From Candidatus Epulonipiscioides gigas (GTDB taxonomy: Bacteria; Bacillota; Clostridia; Lachnospirales; Cellulosilyticaceae), in assembly GCA_001983555.1 (NCBI GenBank), contig LJHE01000066.1, forward strand, positions 1 through 46,223: a stretch of 46,223 bases of DNA. Reading direction: 5' to 3'. The notes under the pieces are model-generated. The model saw nothing but the letters and a program-made list of their open reading frames with translations, made no database searches and was not told the DNA's origin. Each line of letters starts with the position of its first letter. Positions within the stretch are counted from its first letter, which is position 1. Made by a program: the position numbers and the translations under genes. Of the stretch, positions 35,411 through 44,085 are shown piece after piece.

Positions 35411-35460
35411 ATTGACTAATTAGTCAATATGGTATGTACTCACATTGACCAATTGTTCAA
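35411..35460 (+). promoter_or_regulatory. Two palindromic operators over a promoter
   Basis: A perfect 18-bp palindrome ATTGACTAATTAGTCAAT (35411-35428) and a near-palindrome TTGACCAATTGTTCAA (35445-35460) share the pattern TTGANYAATTRNTCAA. Their centres are 33 bp (about three helical turns) apart. TTGACT within the first, 17 bp and TGTACT form a possible promoter, so a bound repressor would cover it. The form suits MarR- or TetR-family repressors. 35137-35410 upstream is AT-rich, with no gene seen. Confidence 0.6.
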
Positions 35461-35514
35461 CCAAAGACATAGGATAGTGGTTTAATAGATATAATTGGAT
35501 TTGAGGAGGTGGAG

Positions 35515-35598
35515 GTGACAACTTTATGTAATACTTCAGCTCTTGAGCTGACTATAATATTCATTAAAAGAGGTCACTGTGGGTTATGTAGTTCATAA
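35515..35598 (+). CDS. Possible 27-aa cysteine-containing small protein or leader peptide
   Basis: GAGGAGGTGGAG directly precedes GTG 35515. The peptide starts MTTLCNTSALELTIIFIK and ends RGHCGLCSS: a short hydrophobic stretch, then a basic C-terminus with CxxC. It lies downstream of the two palindromes and upstream of the separate thyA promoter. A CAGCTC-TT-GAGCTG hairpin is embedded in the codons for SALEL. Real translation is unproven; it may be the remnant of a longer regulated gene. Confidence 0.4.
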   Translation: MTTLCNTSALELTIIFIKRGHCGLCSS

Positions 35599-35645
35599 GT
35601 TCGATTACTATCTAATGCTATCGAGAGAAATTATAAAAAACTGCT

Positions 35646-35673
35646 TTGACAACATAACCTTTAATGGTATAAT
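35646..35673 (+). promoter_or_regulatory. Promoter of thyA-folA
   Basis: Perfect TTGACA (35646-35651) and TATAAT (35668-35673) with a 16-bp spacer, 19 nt before the TTG start of thyA. The leader is very short. Confidence 0.85.
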
Positions 35674-35692
35674 ATGAATCAGAGGTGATATT

Positions 35693-36472
35693 TTGCAACA
35701 ATATAAAAGTTTAGTCCAACATATTTTAGATACTGGAACCAAAAAGAATGATCGCACGGGAATAGGAACAATAAGCACGTTTGGATATCAAATGCGATTT
35801 AATTTAAGCGAAGGGTTTCCGCTCGTGACATTAAAGCAAACATATTTTAAAGGCATACTTCATGAGCTCTTATGGTTTTTGAACGGTAGCACGAATATTA
35901 AATATTTAGTGGATAATGATGTTCATATTTGGGATGCGTGGGCAGATGAAAATGGTGAACTTGGACCAGTATATGGTGCTCAGTGGAGAAATTTTGCGGG
36001 TGTTGACCAAATTGCAAATGTAATAGAAGAAATCAAAAAAAATCCAGATTCACGCAGATTAATTGTAAATTCTTGGAATGTTCCAGAAATAGAGCAAATG
36101 GCACTTCCGCCATGTCATATGTTTTTTCAATTTTATGTAGCAAACGGAAAACTATCTTGCCAATTATACCAACGCTCTGGAGATACATTTCTAGGCATAC
36201 CATTTAATATAGCATCATATGCTTTGCTTGTTCATATGGTAGCACATGTGACAGATTTAGAAGTTGGCGACTTTATTCATACAATTGGAGATGCTCATAT
36301 ATATATAAATCATTTAACACAGGTGCAAAAAATGCTAAAACGAGAGCCAAAACAATTGCCAGAAATTAAGATAGTTAGGAAAGTAAATTCAATATTTGAT
36401 TTTAAATATGAAGATTTTGAGCTAATAAATTATAATGCTCATAAAGCTATAAAAGCTGAGGTGGCAATATGA
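35693..36472 (+). CDS. thyA: Thymidylate synthase
   Basis: 259 aa, usual length for short ThyA. It methylates dUMP to dTMP with methylene-tetrahydrofolate. C141 in [13 protein letters not shown] is the nucleophile, RR 121-122 in [11 protein letters not shown] binds phosphate, and [20 protein letters not shown] is the dUMP site. Start: GAGGTG (35682-35687) is 5 nt before a TTG at 35693; there is no ATG alternative that keeps the N-terminus [14 protein letters not shown]. The stop overlaps the folA start by 4 nt. Confidence 0.97.
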   Translation: MQQYKSLVQHILDTGTKKNDRTGIGTISTFGYQMRFNLSEGFPLVTLKQTYFKGILHELLWFLNGSTNIKYLVDNDVHIWDAWADENGELGPVYGAQWRNFAGVDQIANVIEEIKKNPDSRRLIVNSWNVPEIEQMALPPCHMFFQFYVANGKLSCQLYQRSGDTFLGIPFNIASYALLVHMVAHVTDLEVGDFIHTIGDAHIYINHLTQVQKMLKREPKQLPEIKIVRKVNSIFDFKYEDFELINYNAHKAIKAEVAI

Positions 36473-36942
36473 TTAATATGATTGTAGCAGTATCTAAAAA
36501 TAATCAAATCGGAGCAAATAATGCTTTACCTTGGAATATAAAAGAAGATATGAAGTTTTTTAGAACAAAGACTATGGGAAAGACTGTAATTATGGGGCGT
36601 AAAACATATGAAAGTATTGGAAAAGCTCTGCCAAATAGAAAAAATGTTATACTAACTACAAATAAAGATTTAAAAGTTGATGGAGCTATTGTAGTGACAA
36701 GCATTGAAGAAGCTATAAAAATTGCAAAAGAAGATGACACATTTATAATTGGTGGAGGAGAAATTTATAATCTTTTTATGCCACATGCAGAGCAGCTTTT
36801 TATTACGCAAGTAGATACAGATATTCTTGGAGATACAACTTTCCCAGAGTATAAAGACAAGTTTAGGTGTATAGAAATAGTTGATAAAACGGATAATGCT
36901 CAAAAATTCAACTATAAATTTTCCACTTGGGTGAGAATATAG
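36469..36942 (+). CDS. folA: Dihydrofolate reductase
   Basis: 157 aa. It regenerates tetrahydrofolate consumed by ThyA, using [21 protein letters not shown] contains the substrate-binding acid (D27), [15 protein letters not shown] and [13 protein letters not shown] bind NADPH. ATGA overlap with thyA shows translational coupling. No clear terminator follows; CAAATTTT/AAAATTTG at 36976-37003 may serve between this gene and the convergent one. Confidence 0.97.
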   Translation: MINMIVAVSKNNQIGANNALPWNIKEDMKFFRTKTMGKTVIMGRKTYESIGKALPNRKNVILTTNKDLKVDGAIVVTSIEEAIKIAKEDDTFIIGGGEIYNLFMPHAEQLFITQVDTDILGDTTFPEYKDKFRCIEIVDKTDNAQKFNYKFSTWVRI

Positions 36943-37017
36943 TAGCACATTTGATATAACTACTATATTATCTCCCAAATTTTAAAACCATAACAAAAAT
37001 TTGTGTAGTATTCATTT

Positions 37018-37905
37018 TTATGATACTGCACTATCAATAACTATAGGTTCCACATGAATAATAATTCCTTTTACAAAACCTAATCGCTCTTTTACTTCTT
37101 CTTCAAAAGAAGTAGCTATATCATGACCTTCTTTTACGCTGATATTACCATCAACACATATTTCAACATCTAAATATATTAATGGACCATATTTTCGACT
37201 TTTTAATGTTTTTACAGAGCTGATTTCTTTAGACTGTTCCACAATGCTCATAATGTTGCTTATTTCTTCTTGCTCTATAGAAACGTCCAATAATTCATTT
37301 ATAGATTTCTTGAGAATATCAAATCCTATTTTTAATATAAAAATTGCTACAAATATTGTAACTATTGGGTCTAAAATTTTAAATCCAAACATACCTCCTA
37401 TTATACCAACAAAAGCAGCTATTGAAGTAAAAGCGTCTGACCTATGATGCCAAGCGTCTGCTTTTAATGCGGGAGAATTGGTTTTTTTTGCAACCTTTAT
37501 AGTAATTTGGTATTGATATTCTTTGATTAAAATAGAAAAAATTGCTGCTACAAGAGGGAGAATTGTAGGTATTTTAATTTGCTCTATATTAAATAATAAT
37601 ATTATACCTTGATAACCAATTTGAATAGATACTACTATTAATAAAATTGAAAGCAGAGCAGACACAATTGTTTCCGCTTTTTCATGTCCATAATTGTGTT
37701 CCTTATCTTCAGGTTTTTGAGCTATGTAGTTTCCGATTAATATCACCACAGAGCTAATTACATCTGAAGCCGAATGAAATCCATCTGCTATCATTGCAGT
37801 GGAATTTCCAATTATTCCTGCTATCACTTTACATATTGTTAATAAACAGTTTAATATAATAGACGTAATTGTAACTTTGTTAGATTCATCATATCTATTT
37901 TTCAT
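37018..37905 (-). CDS. Cation diffusion facilitator family transporter
   Basis: 295 aa with six membrane helices and a C-terminal metallochaperone-like domain (about 205-290). Metal-site motifs: DGFHSASDV (TM2, HxxxD) and DAWHHRSDAFTS (TM5, HxxxD); EHNYGHEKAE lies in the intracellular loop. It exports Zn2+, Fe2+, Mn2+ or similar by proton antiport; HxxxD in both helices leaves specificity open. AAGGGG is 8 nt before ATG 37905. Convergent with folA. Monocistronic. Confidence 0.92.
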   Translation of the reverse strand: MKNRYDESNKVTITSIILNCLLTICKVIAGIIGNSTAMIADGFHSASDVISSVVILIGNYIAQKPEDKEHNYGHEKAETIVSALLSILLIVVSIQIGYQGIILLFNIEQIKIPTILPLVAAIFSILIKEYQYQITIKVAKKTNSPALKADAWHHRSDAFTSIAAFVGIIGGMFGFKILDPIVTIFVAIFILKIGFDILKKSINELLDVSIEQEEISNIMSIVEQSKEISSVKTLKSRKYGPLIYLDVEICVDGNISVKEGHDIATSFEEEVKERLGFVKGIIIHVEPIVIDSAVS

Positions 37906-38029
37906 ATATCATACCCCTTTTTGCGTAGTTAATTAATATTATATTATATTTAACTACTCTTTGTTTATGTTCCTATTATTTTACCATAAATTGTATTTTG
38001 TGGAAAGATATTTTTTAAGTAATGCTCCA

Positions 38030-38160
38030 GCTTTGTGTTCGCTTGATAGCCTCCTCTTTTAAAGAAATGTGGTAGCGCAAGCTGACGGAAGGGTTCAGTG
38101 AAGGTGTCTTGCTAGAGTCTGTAGGGTTTGGAGAGATGTCAACTTCAGCTGGCAGAAGAC
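38030..38160. repeat. Decayed relative of the GC-rich MITE-like element
   Basis: AGCCTCCTCTTTTAAAG, then GGTAGCGCAAGCTGACGGAA followed by GGGTT, corresponds to the reverse complement of the 18506-18716 element (GGTAGCATTAGCTACCGGAA followed by GG), and both share AGCCT at an end. A stem AGATGTC/GACATCT (38135-38164) closes the region. It sits in the 329-nt gap between the cation transporter and the GH2 terminator; no gene is seen there. Confidence 0.5.
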
Positions 38161-38186
38161 ATCTTTAATCCCAAGCACCTAAGATC

Positions 38187-38227
38187 AAAAAAAGCTATCA
38201 CACTAATCTTACTTAGTGCAATAGCTT
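38187..38227 (-). terminator. Terminator of the GH2 gene and its operon
   Basis: On the minus strand AAGCTATTGCACTAA pairs with TTAGTGTGATAGCTT (six-base loop, one internal mismatch pair), running into TTTTTTT, 8 nt after the GH2 stop. Confidence 0.88.
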
Positions 38228-38234
38228 GTAGAAA

Positions 38235-40649
38235 TTAAAGCTCATCTAAAATGTTAGGATAGTATCTATAATAACCTTTTCCAAATTCTTTACGATATTT
38301 GTGCATATCAAGATACATTTGTTTTGCAACAGCTTTAGCTTTTTCTTGATCATCAACCAATAAACGATATTCGTTATCTATAATAAGCTCACCATTTTGT
38401 TTAAGAGCAAGTTGTATATAGAAAAATCCTTTCCAATCAGCTGGAACTTCAAATTCTATTTTTGTATAAGGAGTTGATACATTTTCTCCTACATCAATTT
38501 TAATAGATCCTGATTTAAATTCATTTCTATCATTATTGAGTACTTTATATTCTAAATCTACGTCATTATACTTTTTGTAATAGTCATTAATTACATACAT
38601 TGTACCAACGAACTCTTCACCATTATTATAACGTCTTTTTGCAAATTCAAGAGATGGTAAAATTGGATTGTATGCTCTTTTTACATAATCAAAAGAACGT
38701 TTTTTAACGCCATAATAGTCAACAATGTCCCATTTAATTATTGGCCAGTTAGTATTAAAGTGACAAAGAGCAACCGCACTAACATGTGGCTTTTGTCTTC
38801 TAAAGTGTTCTAGTGCAAACTGAGCGACTGTACCTTGAGCAATTTGAGTATACTCTACAAACTCTTCTAACGAATCCATTCCAGTGCTACCATGCACTTC
38901 ATAATTTAAATTTTGTAATACATTAATATCAGCCATGTGATAACCCCAACTAAGACCCATTGGCCAAAGTTCATTTTCAGGTATAAATTTCTTTAAGCTT
39001 TCTACATTTGGAGCAGATGCAGCTGTAAGCTCTGGAATAACTGCAGCATGTAGCTTTGGATAAAAATCTTCCATAAAAATTGCACCTGCTGCATAATAAT
39101 GTCCATTTGCATGAAGCGATTCATTTGGTTTATAGCCCATTCTTATACCTTCACGTGAACTAAGTGGAGAAGCATCAGCATAGTGCACGCTAGTTAAATC
39201 GCTTATAGTATGCCCTATCATTTCCATTAGTTCACGATTTCTGCTATGAACATGAGCTTCTGTGAAATAAACTTCTTCTCCACCCATCCACATAACAGTG
39301 CTAGGATGATTTCTTCTTTCTCGTACAATGCTCCTAACTTCACGTTTTACTTTATCTAAATATACTTTATCGGATCTAAATTCTTGTGTAGCAAAAGCAA
39401 AATTAGTCCAAACAGTTATACCAAGTCTATCACAAATATCATAAAACTCTTTAGTTTCAATTGGATGCCATGCAAAAAATCTTAAATTATTAATATTTGC
39501 TTCTTTAGCTTTTAGTAAGAAAGATTCATATTTTTCAATGCTATTTCGACCATAAAAAAATGATGGTTGTGTCCAACAAGCAGAACGCATAAACATAGGC
39601 TTATCATTGACATTTAGTGTCCAAGGAAATTCTACTTCTTCTTGTGTAAAACCTGGATTAAATGTATATTTAACAGTTCTTACGCCAGTTTTATCTGTAA
39701 TATTATCAAGAACTCTACCCTCTTCAACAACACTAATTTCAATATCATATAAAAACTGTTCGCCCATTCCAACTGGCCACCAAAGTTTTGGTTCTTCAAG
39801 AGCAAATTCCATTATAGCAGTGGTATGATGACCTCTATTAAATTTTATTGGTTCTTTTACCTCTTTTATAATTTCATTATTATCTAAATATTTCACAACA
39901 ACTTCTGCATTTTTAATACTATGAAAAGCATTAATATTTACTTTTAAACTAGTATTTACTCGCTTACCATCTAGCTCGTATTCAATTCTATAATTATCTA
40001 TTTTAACTTTTTCTGTTCCAATAATTTTAACAGGACGCCAAATTCCAAAAGGGATTAAGCCAGTTAAATAATCTCCTGCAAAGTTATGCTTTAATCCTGC
40101 AAAATTTTGTTGATTTTTTGGAGGTGGGTCGAGCTTTACAGTTAGTAAGTTTACAGGAACATGTGGAGAAGTCCAATCTACAAGGTCAGTAATATCAAAT
40201 TCAAAAGATGAAAACATACCTTCATGTTTACCTAAATATTCTTGGTTAAACCATACTTCACAAGAATAATCAACACCTTCAAAAACTAGTGTAATATTTT
40301 TACCGCCAAAGCTTTGGTCAAGGTTAAATGCATAATTATACCACCATTCATATTCTTGCACCCATTTGGCCTTATGCATATTGCGTCCAAAATATGGGTC
40401 ATCAAGTTCACCTGCAAGATATAAATCAGTATATACATCTCCTGGAACTTTACCTTTATTCCAGCTAAAGTTATTACCTGAAAGCTCACTTTTCAAAAGA
40501 TGAATACCTTCAGCCACACCCTGTCCTACACGCATTTTTTCCATTTTCCAGTCTAAACCGCTAAAATCTTCTATAACTCTACCTTCAACTTTACTTTTAG
40601 GGCCATCTTTTGGTCCAACTTCTAATTTAAAGAAATCTTTATTTTTCAT
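38235..40649 (-). CDS. Glycoside hydrolase family 2 protein (beta-mannosidase-like)
   Basis: 804 aa, no signal peptide, so cytoplasmic. Order: sugar-binding jelly roll (about 30-215, KAKWVQEYEWWYNYAFNLDQ, VWFNQEYLGKHEGMF), Ig-like domain (about 215-335), TIM barrel (about 340-640), C-terminal beta domain. In the barrel, MWMGGEEVYF (acid/base near 455) replaces the usual W-x-G-N-N-E/NE with EE, and VIPELTAASAP carries the nucleophile glutamate near 539. ANINNLRFFAWHPIETKEFY and GITVWTNFAF resemble beta-mannosidase relatives. It would cleave short oligosaccharides after import; the true sugar is unknown. GAGGAG precedes ATG 40649. It lies 32 nt after a URO-D-family gene, so the two are co-transcribed. 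Confidence 0.86.
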   Translation of the reverse strand: MKNKDFFKLEVGPKDGPKSKVEGRVIEDFSGLDWKMEKMRVGQGVAEGIHLLKSELSGNNFSWNKGKVPGDVYTDLYLAGELDDPYFGRNMHKAKWVQEYEWWYNYAFNLDQSFGGKNITLVFEGVDYSCEVWFNQEYLGKHEGMFSSFEFDITDLVDWTSPHVPVNLLTVKLDPPPKNQQNFAGLKHNFAGDYLTGLIPFGIWRPVKIIGTEKVKIDNYRIEYELDGKRVNTSLKVNINAFHSIKNAEVVVKYLDNNEIIKEVKEPIKFNRGHHTTAIMEFALEEPKLWWPVGMGEQFLYDIEISVVEEGRVLDNITDKTGVRTVKYTFNPGFTQEEVEFPWTLNVNDKPMFMRSACWTQPSFFYGRNSIEKYESFLLKAKEANINNLRFFAWHPIETKEFYDICDRLGITVWTNFAFATQEFRSDKVYLDKVKREVRSIVRERRNHPSTVMWMGGEEVYFTEAHVHSRNRELMEMIGHTISDLTSVHYADASPLSSREGIRMGYKPNESLHANGHYYAAGAIFMEDFYPKLHAAVIPELTAASAPNVESLKKFIPENELWPMGLSWGYHMADINVLQNLNYEVHGSTGMDSLEEFVEYTQIAQGTVAQFALEHFRRQKPHVSAVALCHFNTNWPIIKWDIVDYYGVKKRSFDYVKRAYNPILPSLEFAKRRYNNGEEFVGTMYVINDYYKKYNDVDLEYKVLNNDRNEFKSGSIKIDVGENVSTPYTKIEFEVPADWKGFFYIQLALKQNGELIIDNEYRLLVDDQEKAKAVAKQMYLDMHKYRKEFGKGYYRYYPNILDEL

Positions 40650-40681
40650 TATTTATCTCCTCATTAATTAGTTTAACAATA

Positions 40682-41713
40682 TTAAATAGTGTCATGAGCT
40701 GCTTTAACCATAGCTTTAAGATTTTCTAGTGGAATATTTGGAGCAAGGTCACAACCTGGCATCATAATAAATCCACCACTTAACCCAGCAATATTTGCTC
40801 TGTTGCAACAATGAGCATATACTTCGTCAGCAGTTTTAATTTGTAATACTTCATATGGATTTAAATCTCCACATATTGCGTAATTTCCTCTAGCAAGAGA
40901 TAATGCTTTTTCTAAGTCTATAGTGTCAACTGATAATGCTGCGATACCAGAATTTAATAACGGCTCTACTCGAGATATAGTACTACCACAAATGTGTACT
41001 AGATATTTAATACCGAGCTTATTTAATTGCTCTGCTATAGCTTCAATAGAAGGTAGAGCAAATTCCTCAAACATAGATGGGCTAATCATATCACCTGATG
41101 CAACAGGGTCACCAACCATAAATACATCTGCTCCATATTCAATCAAGAGCTGTGCAAATCTTCCAATTAGTTCTGTAGCAAATTCAATAATCTGCTGTGT
41201 ATCATCTTCATCATCAAAAACTTGAGCTAGAAAGTTTTGTATACCTACCATCATTCCAGCAAAAGTGAAAGGACCCCAAGATATACCAATAACAAGACGT
41301 TCGTCACCATAATGCTCTTTAAGAGCTGTAACTTGTTTTAATCCCGCAATAAACTCCTTGTCTGCTAAAGCTTTTTCTATAAGCTCATCTACAGAATAAT
41401 TTGTGATTTCTCCTAAAGTTTTTAGCGGAGCTTTAGTTACCTCAAAATTTTCACCAATTTTGTCATAGCATACTTCACCACCCATATATTTTATAAAGAA
41501 ATTAGATATATTAATTCCACATACATTATCTACTCCAAAATCATCGTATGCTTTAATTACATGAGAAGCTCCAAAGTCTTTTGCATTGAGCAAATCTTTA
41601 TATGATATTTTATCTCGTTTAACAATCCAAGTAAATCCATCTAAAATCCCAACGGGTAGTCTTGGTGTAGCCTCAAAATTTAATGCTTTAAGAAATAGCT
41701 CTTTTCCTTTCAT
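40682..41713 (-). CDS. MtaA/URO-D-type methyltransferase family protein
   Basis: 343 aa. HxC-X78-C zinc site present as H240-I-C242 (YLVHICGS) and C321 (MMPGCDLAPN), the same spacing as in the 16806-17810 protein. Other family blocks: VIGISWGPFTFAGMMVG, YGADVFMVGDPVASGDMISP, AICGDLNPYEVL. It should be capable of zinc-dependent methyl transfer of the MtaA kind, but no corrinoid partner is in the window. Start: the frame extends one codon to a TTG at 41716, but the ATG at 41713 is 7 nt from AAAGGAG and is chosen. It lies between the beta-helix gene and the GH2 gene. Confidence 0.87.
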   Translation of the reverse strand: MKGKELFLKALNFEATPRLPVGILDGFTWIVKRDKISYKDLLNAKDFGASHVIKAYDDFGVDNVCGINISNFFIKYMGGEVCYDKIGENFEVTKAPLKTLGEITNYSVDELIEKALADKEFIAGLKQVTALKEHYGDERLVIGISWGPFTFAGMMVGIQNFLAQVFDDEDDTQQIIEFATELIGRFAQLLIEYGADVFMVGDPVASGDMISPSMFEEFALPSIEAIAEQLNKLGIKYLVHICGSTISRVEPLLNSGIAALSVDTIDLEKALSLARGNYAICGDLNPYEVLQIKTADEVYAHCCNRANIAGLSGGFIMMPGCDLAPNIPLENLKAMVKAAHDTI

Positions 41714-41752
41714 CAAATCACTCCTTTAAAATAAATTGAATTTTATAGAAGT

Positions 41753-41758
41753 ATTATA
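41753..41758 (-). promoter_or_regulatory. Extended -10 element before the URO-D/GH2 pair
   Basis: TGATATAAT on the minus strand, 39 nt before ATG 41713, in the 117-nt gap after the beta-helix gene. The -35 (TTAATA, 17 bp upstream) is poor. It would let the last two genes be expressed separately from the upstream part of the cluster. Confidence 0.45.
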
Positions 41759-41830
41759 TCAAATTAAAATAAATATTAAGTGCAAAAATTTTTGAAATAT
41801 TTAAAATATTTAAGAACTTAAAAAAGCTAT

Positions 41831-44054
41831 TTATATATTCAATTTTATTTTATTTATTCCTGCTTTTAAATTTTCTAATGGACCTACAAGAGGTTTGTCA
41901 TTTCGTTTATTTCCAAGAATATCTTTGCTAAATATTAAATTTTCTCCATTTGGTCCATCAAAAATAGCATCAACTAAAATTGTTTTACCTAAACACTTAG
42001 TACAAAGTGTTTTAGTGTCTATATCAAATACTTTTTCATCGAGCTCAATTTCAAGATATACATCATTACCTTCTTCAATAATCTTAATATTTGGATTAAA
42101 ATTTTCATCTATATAATTATGATTTTCTCTTGCATAAGCTTGTGAACCATTATAATAAGCATTTCCATCAATATAAACTGGATATGGTGTTTGATCAAAT
42201 TTTTCAAGGTCAATAGATTCAAAATCTTTTTCATTAATACATTTAAAGTATTCTTCAAGACTATCAGTAAACTGATCCATAGCTTTTGTGCCACTGAATT
42301 TATCTTTAAATTCGGCTGAAAATTTATCTAAAGGTTTTGTATTAGTATTAATAGGAGCATCTTCTTTTGCTTTACCATTTGGTGAAACATAAATATTATT
42401 ATAATATCTATCATCTCCACTATATACAAAGCCATAACCACTAATCCAAGTTGAGTGTGGCAAGTGATATGGGGTTGCTCTGTCTAGTAAACTGATCCAT
42501 AGCTTTTGTGCCACTGAATTTATCTTTAAATTCGGCTGAAAATTTATCTAAAGGTTTTGTATTAGTATTAATAGGAGCATCTTCTTTTGCTTTACCATTT
42601 GGTGAAACATAAATATTATTATAATATCTATCATCTCCACTATATACAAAGCCATAACCACTAATCCAAGTTGAGTGTGGCAAGTGATATGGGGTTGCTC
42701 TGTCTAGTACATTTCCATTTGACATTGTGCCACAAAATAGATTGTGAATATATGCTGTGCCTTGAGATATATAACCGATATTACCTTTTGAGGCAAATAT
42801 ATTATTGTCAACAACAGTTGGCCCATGACTTACTTCAATAACCATATCTCGAGCATTTCTATATAATACATTCCCACTTACTCGTAATCCTTGAGTTTGC
42901 CAGTCAAGCCATAATCCAAGTGTACAGTCATGAACACGATTATTATATATTTGTGTATCAATCGGAGCATGGAACTTAATACCTGCAATTTCACAACCTA
43001 TAAATTCTCGCTTAGTACCAATATTATAAACATGATTATTATAGATTTCACTAAATGCACAACCTAAATGTCCAACAATACCATTTTGACCGCAATCATA
43101 AATTGTATTATTTCTTATAATATGTGAACCTATAGTTTCTTTTGACCATCCTATTTTAAGAGCTGAGAATACAGATTCAAGCTGAAATTGGTATCCTGAC
43201 TTTTGTTTAGTTTTAGTACTTAACATATCACCTGAGAGATAATCTTTACCAATACTTATTCCACTACATTTTGCATCATGAATAATATTATTTTCGATTA
43301 TCCAACCTTTAGACCAATTAGCTCCAATAAGAGCAGGTTGCTCTGCTGTTGGAGGAGCCCAACCTGCTGCACTATGACACATGGTAAATCCTGAAACAGT
43401 TATATAGTTTCTACCCATTTTTTTAGGATAAAAGCAACATTTTCTAATGTTAATTTCAACTTGCTCTTCATTCGGATTAAAGTTATTAAAGTTTGCATAA
43501 ATAATAGTTTTCTCTGCATCTATATCTGCATAAAACCCATAAAATGGAGCATCTTTTTGCAAATAATGACGCTTACCAAATGCTTTTAGATTTTCTATTG
43601 TATTAAGACCAATTTTGTGATTTTTAACTTCTTCAAGACTTCTTAGCTCACAAAAAGCATTGCCATTCATATATACAGCTCCAAGATGCATTTTAGGCTC
43701 TTTTGGATATTTAAACCAATCACCAAAAAGCTCTTCTTCAAACGGGTTAAAGTCACCAAAAAGAGCATTATCAAGGACTATTTTATATACTCCATCTTCC
43801 ACTGGCTCCCAATTTTTAATCTCTTCAGAACCTTTTATAACAACCTTATCGCCTTCTTTTGCCCTATAAGTTATTCGCTCTAAGTCACTTATACCACTAT
43901 TTTGTGGATCAACCCATTCACGATATACACCCTCACTAACAATTATTTCATCGCTGGGCATTGCAATTTTAGCAGCTTTATTTATTGTAAGAAATGGTGA
44001 TAGCTCAGTACCATTATTGTTATTGTTTCCTTGCTTTGATACATAATATTTCAT
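41831..44054 (-). pseudogene. Right-handed parallel beta-helix protein gene broken by a 220-bp tandem duplication
   Basis: The 5' part reads MKYYVSKQGNNNNNGTELSP then FLTINKAAKIAMPSDEIIVS, the DUF1565-type start of parallel beta-helix proteins, followed by helix rungs such as NNIIHDAKCSGISIG, RNNTIYDCGQNGIVG and YNNHVYNIGTKREFIG. After KAMDQFT the frame shifts into RQSNPISLATLNLD and stops at 42441. Removing one copy of the duplication (42266-42485) restores a continuous frame to 41831: KAMDQFT then DSLEEYFK and a beta-rich C-terminus ending KLNI, a 667-aa protein. No signal peptide. Similar proteins are often glycan-active (GH141-like is a guess). GGAGG is 8 nt before ATG 44054, which is preferred to the TTG at 44069. 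It lies 31 nt after the SDR gene. Confidence 0.88.
42266..42705. repeat. Perfect 220-bp tandem duplication
   Basis: 42266-42485 and 42486-42705 are identical as read by eye, with the four bases AGTA repeated once more at 42706-42709. Since 220 is not a multiple of three it shifts the reading frame of the beta-helix gene. AGTA at each junction is the micro-homology expected for slippage or end-joining. Confidence 0.95.
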
Positions 44055-44085
44055 ACATCCATCCTCCAATTATGTTGATTTCTAG

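Noticed and set aside
35440-35692. Possible T-box or folate-type riboswitch before thyA
   Set aside because: The thyA transcript from its consensus promoter has a leader of only about 15 nt, and no conserved T-box sequence (TGGNACC) or terminator is visible.
41831-42514. A separate 227-aa gene starting MAQKLWISLL
   Set aside because: The start arises from the duplicated segment in a shifted frame, has no ribosome site, and the remainder is simply the C-terminal part of the broken beta-helix gene.
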